Below the pieces are notes generated by a model. It was not told the DNA's origin. It was given only the letters and a program-made list of their open reading frames with translations, and searched no databases. Positions 57,348 through 64,000 of a DNA stretch of 64,000 bases are shown one piece after another. The position numbers were made by a program, and so were the translations under genes. The stretch is from assembly GCF_029674545.1 (NCBI RefSeq), contig NZ_CP121354.1, positions 4,969,001 through 5,033,000 of the forward strand. The letters are read 5' to 3'. The stretch is from Mesorhizobium sp. WSM4904 (GTDB taxonomy: Bacteria; Pseudomonadota; Alphaproteobacteria; Rhizobiales; Rhizobiaceae). The number at the start of each line of letters is the position of its first letter. Positions within the stretch are counted from its first letter, which is position 1.

Positions 57348-58445
57348 TCACCTCCCCGCTATATCCATCGCCACCGCCTTTGCTTCGATGCCGATCTCGC
57401 GCAGCAGGCCGGTGACCGGGTTGTGGAAGCCGACGAGATAGACGCCGAGGTCGGAGGCGCGGGCATTGACGCCGCTTTTCGCCGGCCTGAGCTCCGCCGG
57501 CAGGATGCCGTCATAGCCCGGCCGATAGCCGGTGGCGAAGATCACCGCGTCGAAGTTTTTCTCCTGCCCATCGGCGAATTTCGCGCCGTCCTCGGTGAAG
57601 CGGACGATGTCGGGGAGGATGCCGATCCTGCCCGCCTTGATCGCCGCCACGGTGCCGACATCGATGACTGGAATGCGGCCGGCATCGATCTGAGCGAGGA
57701 TGCCCTGCTTCGGTCGCACGATGCCGTATTTCTCCAGCCTGCCCAGCGCCAGGTCGAGGATTTTCGGGAACATCCAGTCGTTGAGCGCCTGCGGCATCGG
57801 CCGGCTGGCGATGCCGACCATCTGGATCGGCACGCCGAAGAGCTGGCGCGGCACGATGTGGACGCCCTTGCGCACCGAGATCGCCGGGTGCGCGCCGCTC
57901 TCGGCCAGGTCGAGCGCGATCTCGGCGCCGGTGTTGCCCATGCCGATGACCAGCACATCCTTGCCGACATAGGGCGCGGCCTCGGTGTAGGCGGCGCTGT
58001 GCAGCACCTCTCCCTTGAACGCCTCGATGCCGGGGAAGCCCGGCACGATCGGCTCGGCATTGTTGCCGGTGGCGATCACGATCTTGCTGGCGCGGATCTC
58101 GCCTGCGTCGGTCTCGACCAGGAATTTTTCGCCCACGCGGCGGATCGATTTCACCGTCACGCCGAAACGCGGCTCGAGGCCGAAGCGTTCGGCATAGGCA
58201 TCGAGATAGGCGACCACCTTTTCGCGCGGGACGTAGCGGGGATGGCTCTTCGGAAACGGCACGAAGGGCAGCGAGGAAAACGACTTCACCGTGTGGAGAT
58301 GCAGCCGGCGATAATGCCGCCGCCAGGCCGGCGCCACCTCGCCCGCCTTTTCGAGGATGGTGAAATCCACCCCCGCCTGTTTAAGGCAAGCTCCGACGGC
58401 CAGCCCCGCCGGCCCCGCGCCGACAATGACGACATTGGTGTCCAA
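57348..58445 (-). CDS. FAD-dependent monooxygenase/oxidoreductase, FMO-like (CzcO)
   Basis: 365 residues. First dinucleotide site VIVGAGPAGLAVGACLKQAG near residue 6, the FMO-like HTVKSFSSLPFVPFPKSHPR, and a second site VLVIGMGNTGAEIALDLAES near 164, with IFATGYRPGYDGILP at the end. It resembles the CzcO/trimethylamine-monooxygenase-like flavoproteins, here somewhat short. The start is TTG 58445 (MDTNVVIVGAGP), preceded by GGGGAGGACACTGTC. No adjacent gene suggests its substrate. The stop lies 17 bases from a family A repeat. Confidence 0.85.
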   Translation of the reverse strand: MDTNVVIVGAGPAGLAVGACLKQAGVDFTILEKAGEVAPAWRRHYRRLHLHTVKSFSSLPFVPFPKSHPRYVPREKVVAYLDAYAERFGLEPRFGVTVKSIRRVGEKFLVETDAGEIRASKIVIATGNNAEPIVPGFPGIEAFKGEVLHSAAYTEAAPYVGKDVLVIGMGNTGAEIALDLAESGAHPAISVRKGVHIVPRQLFGVPIQMVGIASRPMPQALNDWMFPKILDLALGRLEKYGIVRPKQGILAQIDAGRIPVIDVGTVAAIKAGRIGILPDIVRFTEDGAKFADGQEKNFDAVIFATGYRPGYDGILPAELRPAKSGVNARASDLGVYLVGFHNPVTGLLREIGIEAKAVAMDIAGR

Positions 58446-58551
58446 GACAGTGTCCTCCCCAAGGCCATGTCAGGCTATGACGAGAGCTGTACGAGCGGCA
58501 AGTAGGGAGAAGCACCTATCCTTCTCCCCTTCTTTTGGGAGAAGCAAGAAC

Positions 58552-58785
58552 TTACTCCATCCCGCTCGGCGCTTCGGGCTCGTCCTCGGGCGGCTCCAGG
58601 ATCTCGATCAGCCGCGCTACCCTGGCGCTGGGCAATGCGTGCCCCTCGTTCACCAGCGCCTCGTCGGCGCCGATCCAGGCAACGGCCTCGTGCAATTCCT
58701 TAAGGCTGGCACCAGTGAGCGCGACGTCGGCGATGACGACCTCGTCGACCGGACCAAGCACCGAAATGATCTCGTTGCGGGTCAT
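58552..58785 (-). CDS. small hypothetical protein
   Basis: 77 residues, acidic, cytosolic by appearance. TRNEIISVLGPVDEVVIADV, then LKELHEAVAWIGADEALVNE and ARLIEILEPPEDEPEAPSG. It looks like a compact helical protein of a rhizobial family without known function. GGGGAGGCAAGG stands before ATG 58785; an ATG at 58818 lacks such a site. It stands between the flavoprotein gene and a divergent DUF922 gene. Confidence 0.65.
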   Translation of the reverse strand: MTRNEIISVLGPVDEVVIADVALTGASLKELHEAVAWIGADEALVNEGHALPSARVARLIEILEPPEDEPEAPSGME

Positions 58786-59007
58786 CCTTGCCTCCCCATG
58801 GGTCGGGACGAATGGCATAGAAACGGGCGACGGGTGGGACAGGTTCCGGGACGCTGGGGCAGCCCCCCTTGTAAGAAGATAGCGCGCCCTCGCCTTTTCC
58901 GCGCCATCCCGGCCTCAGCACGGCAACCGGAGGGGAGACGCGCTCTTTGCTCTCGCTGCCTACAAGCGCTATGCACGAAGCTTCTCCCGGAATCCCACCG
59001 AGTCCCC

Positions 59008-59607
59008 ATGAAGCCTGCCGTCCTGCTTACCACCCTGCTCTTCTCCACGCCGGCCTTGGCCGACTGGCAACCGGTCGAGAAGATCGAGACCTATGCGATC
59101 TCCGGGCAGACGGTGGAGGAACTTTATGTCTCGATCGGCGACAAGGGTCCGCTGATCGGCAGGGACAGCGCGGGCAATGGGCGGCGGGCGATCGCGCAGA
59201 CCAATTTCAAGCTGACCTGGCAGCGCGACTACCAACCTCAGGGCGGCGCATGCGTGCTGAGGACGGCGCGGCCCAAGCTGATCATCACCTACACGCTGCC
59301 GAAGCCCGCGGGAAAACTCGCTCCCGACGTGCAGGCGCGCTGGGACGCGTTCGCCGCCGGGCTTATCGCGCATGAGAAGGTGCACGGCGCCGGTATCGTC
59401 GACATGGTGGACAAGATCGTCGCCTTCAGCACCGGCCTCACCGTCGCCGACGACCCCGGCTGCACGAAGGTCAGGGCCGAGCTGACGCAATATCTCGACA
59501 AGCTCTCCAAGGCGCAGCGCCAGGCCAGCCGCGACTTCGACAAGGTCGAGTTCGGCCCGGGCGGGAATTTGCAGAAGCTGATCGCGGCGTTTTTGATCGG
59601 GGGGTGA
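59008..59607 (+). CDS. secreted DUF922 protein, putative zinc protease
   Basis: 199 residues. A signal peptide (KPAVLLTTLLFSTPALA) is followed by the DUF922 domain: YAISGQTVEELYVSIGDKGP, AQTNFKLTWQRDYQPQGGAC, and an HExxH motif, His122-Glu-Lys-Val-His126, in GLIAHEKVHGAGIVDMVD. The family is described as a predicted secreted Zn-dependent protease, not proven. The closing helix has LDKLSKAQRQASRDFDKVEF. ATG 59008 has no strong ribosome site. Its product would act in the periplasm; the neighbour genes give no further hint. Confidence 0.8.
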   Translation: MKPAVLLTTLLFSTPALADWQPVEKIETYAISGQTVEELYVSIGDKGPLIGRDSAGNGRRAIAQTNFKLTWQRDYQPQGGACVLRTARPKLIITYTLPKPAGKLAPDVQARWDAFAAGLIAHEKVHGAGIVDMVDKIVAFSTGLTVADDPGCTKVRAELTQYLDKLSKAQRQASRDFDKVEFGPGGNLQKLIAAFLIGG

Positions 59608-60075
59608 TAAAGGCCAGGCGTGATAGTACCGCTGCCAGCGGCGGCGCGCAGAGCCACAACGGAAGCACCAACCAGCAACGCCCGCATTCGGGACGGATAG
59701 TGCCCAATCACGCTGCCGTCGCGACAGGTGCTAAGTAAGATTTCCCGCGTAAGTTGAAGCTTATTGTCTTAGTAATTTCTAATGCCTTTCGGCCGCTATT
59801 CGATAGTTTGATCGCCGGCAATCCGGTCTGGCCTGGCTTCACTCTCCCAGAGGTGAGCTTTGTCCATCTCTCCTCAGCGACGAAGGTATAAGCGTGCGCA
59901 CCGACGCTTTACAGGCGTATTTGGTAGCGCTACCGTTTCACGGTCGCGTGACCCGGGGGGAGTTGGGGCAGACGTCGCCGACGCCAGTGGTGGATGCTTG
60001 CCGGCATCCGTTTCAGCCACACCTGATAGAAACGGCTCCCCGCGAGACCTCGCAGGGACCATCGGGAGGAATGCG
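59608..60075. other. intergenic region before the sugar ABC operon
   Basis: 468 bases. It contains the LacI-type operator at 59923-59934 and the ribosome site GGGAGGA at 60064-60070. The left part (59608-59860) has no gene and a moderately AT-rich core (TTATTGTCTTAGTAATTTCT near 59761) where the promoter may lie. Confidence 0.6.
59923..59934 (+). promoter_or_regulatory. LacI-family operator of the carbohydrate ABC operon
   Basis: GGTAGCGCTACC is a perfect 12-bp palindrome with a central CpG pair, the standard core of LacI/GalR-type sites (TGGTAGCGCTACCA in alphaproteobacterial sugar operons). It lies 140 bases before the first gene. Confidence 0.65.
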
Positions 60076-61152
<1,077 letters not shown>

Positions 61153-61188
61153 GCCACCCAGCAAGGAAACACACAGGAGGAGACGAGC

Positions 61189-62514
61189 ATGAAGTTCACC
61201 AGACGCGACGTGATCCGCACGACCGCCGGCGCGGCCGCCGGGGCTTTGGGCAGCCGCCTTGTCGGCTCGACCGCCTTTGCCCAGGAGGGCCTAACCTACA
61301 AGCCCGAGGACGGTGCGAAGCTGAGGCTGCTGCGCTGGTCGCCCTTCGTGCAGGGCGACGAGGACCAGTGGCTGAAGAATACAAAGCGGTTCACCGAGGC
61401 GACGGGCGTGGAGGTCCGCGTCGACAAGGAGAGCTGGGAGGACATCCGGCCGAAGGCAGCGGTTGCCGCCAATGTCGGCTCCGGCCCCGACCTGATGCTC
61501 GTCTGGTTCGACGACCCGCACCAATATCCCGACAAGCTGCTCGACGTCACCGAACTCGGCGACTATCTCGGCAAGAAATATGGCGGCTGGCACGATGGGC
61601 CGAAGCAGTATGCAACGCGCGAGGGCAAGTTCCTCGGCCTGCCGCTTGCCACCATCGGCAACGCCATCGTCTATCGCGAAAGCTGGGTGAAGGAGGCCGG
61701 CTTCTCGGAATTCCCGAAGGACACGGCCGGCTTCCTCGAACTCTGCAAGGCGCTGAAGGCGAAGGGCCATCCGGCCGGCTTCACGCATGGCCACGGCGTC
61801 GGCGACGGCAACAACTACGCGCATTGGCTGCTGTGGAGCCATGGCGGCCAGATGGTCGACGAGAAAGGCAAGGTGACGATCAACAGCCCCGAGACTCTGA
61901 AAGCGATCCAGTATGCGCAGGAGCTCTACAAAACCTTTATCCCGGGCACGGAGAGCTGGCTCGACGTCAACAACAACCGCGCCTTCCTGGCCGGCGAGGT
62001 GAGCGTCATCGCCAACGGCATCTCTGCGTACAACACCGCCAAGGTCAACAAGGACAACGACCCAAAGTTGGCGGAGATCGCCAAGGACATCCGCACCACC
62101 AATCTGCCGATCGGTCCGGTCGGGAAATCGGTCGAGCTGTTCCAGGTGACCACCGCCGTCATCTTCAACTACACGCCCTACCCCAACGCGGCAAAAGCCT
62201 ATCTGCAGTTCATGTTCGAGAACCCGCAGATGTCGGACTGGATCACCTCGTCGGCCGGCTATTGCTGCCAGACGCTGAAGGCTTTCGACAACAATCCGGT
62301 GTGGAAGGCCGACCCGAACAATGCCGCCTATGCCAAAGCCTCGGCGACGCTGCGCCCCAACGGCTATGCGGGGCCGCTCGGCTATGCCTCGGCCGCGACC
62401 ATGGCCGATTATGTGCTGGTCGACATGTTCGCCAAGGCGGTGACGGGCCAGGCGACGCCGCAAGAGGCGATGGAAGAGGCGGAGAAGCGCGCCAACCGCT
62501 ACTATCGCGTCTGA
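61189..62514 (+). CDS. extracellular solute-binding protein of the sugar ABC transporter
   Basis: 441 residues. A Tat-type signal (RRDVIRTTAGAAAGALGS, then RLVGSTAFAQ) exports it to the periplasm. Family 1 solute-binding protein: KLRLLRWSPFVQGDEDQWLK, DLMLVWFDDPHQYPDKLLDV, LPLATIGNAIVYRESWVKEA, and a C-terminal lobe with TAVIFNYTPYPNAAKAYLQF. Such proteins bind mono- or oligosaccharides or polyols. CAGGAGGAGACGAGC gives the ribosome site for ATG 61189. It lies 36 bases after the ATPase gene and 103 before the first permease. Confidence 0.93.
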   Translation: MKFTRRDVIRTTAGAAAGALGSRLVGSTAFAQEGLTYKPEDGAKLRLLRWSPFVQGDEDQWLKNTKRFTEATGVEVRVDKESWEDIRPKAAVAANVGSGPDLMLVWFDDPHQYPDKLLDVTELGDYLGKKYGGWHDGPKQYATREGKFLGLPLATIGNAIVYRESWVKEAGFSEFPKDTAGFLELCKALKAKGHPAGFTHGHGVGDGNNYAHWLLWSHGGQMVDEKGKVTINSPETLKAIQYAQELYKTFIPGTESWLDVNNNRAFLAGEVSVIANGISAYNTAKVNKDNDPKLAEIAKDIRTTNLPIGPVGKSVELFQVTTAVIFNYTPYPNAAKAYLQFMFENPQMSDWITSSAGYCCQTLKAFDNNPVWKADPNNAAYAKASATLRPNGYAGPLGYASAATMADYVLVDMFAKAVTGQATPQEAMEEAEKRANRYYRV

Positions 62515-62617
62515 TCCTTTTCGACCTCAGCCGGGGTGGCACGTCTTTCGGAGGCATCCGGAAGAAGGGTTGCCGCCCCGGCCGCTCCATCAGACCTCGT
62601 ACCAGGGAGCCCGCACC

Positions 62618-63556
62618 ATGGCCGTGCCATCCGTTGCCGTTCAGCAAGGTCCGTCGATGCTTTCGCGGCTCGCCGAGAGCCGTAATGCCCTCAGCCTCGG
62701 CTTCATGCTGCCGGCGGCGGCGCTGCTCCTGGTCTTTCTCACCTATCCGCTGGGGCTCGGCATATGGCTCGGCTTCACCGATACGCGCATCGGCCGCCCG
62801 GGCATCTTCATCGGCGCCGAGAACTACGAATACCTCTGGAGCGACAGCGTCTTCTGGCTGTCGGTCTTCAACACGCTGCTCTATACGGTCAGCGCCTCGA
62901 TCCTGAAATTCGTGCTCGGCCTCTGGCTGGCGCTCATCCTCAACGAGAAGCTGCCCTTCAAGTCGTTCTTCCGCGCGGTGGTGCTGCTGCCCTGGGTGGT
63001 GCCGACGGTGCTGTCGGCGATCGCCTTCTGGTGGATCTACGATTCGCAGTTCTCGATCCTGTCCTGGGCACTGCAGCAGATGGGCCTGATCGACCACCGC
63101 ATCAACTTTCTCGGCGACCCTACCAATGCGCGCGCTTCCGTCATCGCGGCCAATGTCTGGCGCGGCATTCCATTCGTCGCCATCACGCTGCTTGCCGGTC
63201 TGCAGACGATCCCGCAATCGCTCTATGAAGCCGCCACGCTCGACGGCGCCAGCCGGTGGCAACTGTTCCGCCATGTGACGCTGCCGCTGCTGACGCCGAT
63301 AATCGCCATCACCATGACCTTCTCGGTGCTGTTCACCTTCACCGATTTCCAGCTGATCTATGTACTGACCCGGGGCGGGCCGGTGAACGCCACCCATCTG
63401 ATGGCGACACTGTCGTTCCAGCGCGGCATTGCCGGCGGCCAGCTCGGCGAAGGCGCCGCAATCGCCGTCGCCATGATCCCCTTCCTGCTGGCGGCGATCC
63501 TGTTCAGCTATTTCGGCCTGCAACGGCGCAGGTGGCAGCAAGGCGGCGGAGACTGA
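62618..63556 (+). CDS. sugar ABC transporter permease, MalF/UgpA type
   Basis: 312 residues, six membrane helices, with the EAA loop of MalF-type permeases in ITLLAGLQTIPQSLYEAATL followed by DGASRWQLFRHVTLPLLTPI, which contacts the ATPase. The first helix LGFMLPAAALLLVFLTYPLG follows a short polar tail. AGGGAG at 62604-62609 and ATG 62618 fit. Its stop codon overlaps nothing, but the second permease begins one base later (TGACATG), so they are coupled. The binding-protein gene lies upstream. Confidence 0.93.
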   Translation: MAVPSVAVQQGPSMLSRLAESRNALSLGFMLPAAALLLVFLTYPLGLGIWLGFTDTRIGRPGIFIGAENYEYLWSDSVFWLSVFNTLLYTVSASILKFVLGLWLALILNEKLPFKSFFRAVVLLPWVVPTVLSAIAFWWIYDSQFSILSWALQQMGLIDHRINFLGDPTNARASVIAANVWRGIPFVAITLLAGLQTIPQSLYEAATLDGASRWQLFRHVTLPLLTPIIAITMTFSVLFTFTDFQLIYVLTRGGPVNATHLMATLSFQRGIAGGQLGEGAAIAVAMIPFLLAAILFSYFGLQRRRWQQGGGD

Positions 63557-63557
63557 C

Positions 63558-64000
63558 ATGGCCGCGATCAAGCAAGCCGAACGCACGGAAACCGACGAAG
63601 GCGGCATGGGTTACCTGCAAAGCCTGCCGCGCCGGGTGGTCACGGTCTATCTGCCGCTCTTGGTGTTTCTGGTCGTGCTGTTGTTTCCGTTCTACTGGAT
63701 GACGATCACGGCGGTTAAACCCAATGTCGAGATGACCGACTATGTGAACTACAATCCGTTCTGGGTCGTGCATCCGACACTGGAGCACATACGCTACCTG
63801 CTTCTCGAGACGTCATATCCCGGCTGGCTGCTCAACACGGTGATCATCTCCACCGCCGCCACCTTCCTGTCGCTGGCGGCCGCGGTGCTTGCGGCCTACG
63901 CGATCGAAAGGCTGAGGTTCTCGGGCGCGCGCCAGGTCGGCCTCGCCGTCTTCCTCGCCTATCTGGTGCCGCCTTCGATCCTGTTCATCCCGCTGTCGGT
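63558..64000 (+). CDS. sugar ABC transporter permease, MalG/UgpE type (3' end outside window)
   Basis: The first 147 codons of the second permease. After a cytoplasmic start (AAIKQAERTETDEGGMGYLQ) comes helix VVTVYLPLLVFLVVLLFPFYW, then a periplasmic loop (NPFWVVHPTLEHIRYLLLET) and helices beginning LLNTVIISTAATFLSLAAAV. The MalG-type membrane core (AYAIERLRFSGARQ) is visible, but the EAA loop lies outside. Start ATG 63558 follows GGCGGAG and the previous stop by one base. It completes the importer begun at 60076. Confidence 0.9.
   Translation, partial: MAAIKQAERTETDEGGMGYLQSLPRRVVTVYLPLLVFLVVLLFPFYWMTITAVKPNVEMTDYVNYNPFWVVHPTLEHIRYLLLETSYPGWLLNTVIISTAATFLSLAAAVLAAYAIERLRFSGARQVGLAVFLAYLVPPSILFIPLS

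Overview
The window is GC-rich chromosomal DNA from an alphaproteobacterium of the order Rhizobiales, most likely Mesorhizobium or a close Phyllobacteriaceae relative. This rests on codon use, on sigma-EcfG type promoters (GGAAC-N16-[C/G]GTT), on DUF1127, DUF2934, DUF3606 and KGG small proteins, on the Ku/LigD set, and on dense palindromic intergenic repeats of the rhizobial mosaic kind. No rRNA, tRNA, CRISPR array, prophage or replication origin was seen. Gene order looks like ordinary chromosome with light accessory traffic: one IS4-family insertion, one toxin-antitoxin pair with a broken toxin, and several gene remnants.

Layout. 1-3.6 kb: the end of an unknown gene, a haloacetate-dehalogenase-like hydrolase and a class III adenylate cyclase with TPRs. 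4.4-6.4 kb: a general-stress cluster of five small hydrophilic proteins behind three near-identical EcfG promoters. 6.4-9.9 kb: a hypothetical protein, an acidic Asp/Gly/His-rich secreted protein and a PAS-GGDEF-EAL c-di-GMP enzyme. 10.2-15.3 kb: a branched-chain amino-acid type ABC operon (binding protein-livG-livF-livH-livM) ending in the last codons of a lost M20 amidohydrolase. 15.5-21.6 kb: a GSU2403-type nucleotidyltransferase with a TTTTCCA operator, two SDRs, a YdeI-like protein, frameshifted hicA with intact hicB, a LysR regulator and a HtrA-like protein without a catalytic triad. 21.8-33.4 kb: YghU, a PEBP protein, the IS element, an EcfG-controlled secreted peptide, a PLP aminotransferase, a sulfotransferase, GYD, DUF1127 and DUF2934 proteins, a GFA protein, an isochorismatase and a LysR. 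33.4-43.3 kb: an MFS exporter, a long amidase, and a molybdenum hydroxylase set (triheme cytochrome c, 2Fe-2S subunit, Mo subunit) preceded by a membrane WD40 protein. 43.5-53 kb: an orphan RiPP-leader-like peptide, exonuclease III, a small hydrolase, the NHEJ set (Ku, TPR protein, LigD) and a lone groEL. 53-64 kb: GNAT, aldo/keto reductase behind a FixK/FNR box, Hsp20, GST, a flavin monooxygenase, a DUF922 putative protease, and the first four genes of a carbohydrate ABC transporter behind a LacI-type operator, running off the right edge.

How parts work together. The stress cluster, the EcfG-driven secreted peptide, Hsp20, GroEL and the NHEJ enzymes form a stress/desiccation survival theme. 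The Mo-hydroxylase operon probably passes electrons from an aldehyde or N-heterocycle oxidation in the periplasm to its own cytochrome c. The two ABC systems are nutrient importers.

The most interesting items are the 29-residue RiPP-like precursor with no modification genes nearby, the EcfG promoter set, the hicA frameshift beside intact hicB, the catalytically dead HtrA-like protein, the IS inserted exactly in the loop of an intergenic hairpin, and codon-multiple tandem duplications at two operon gene junctions.
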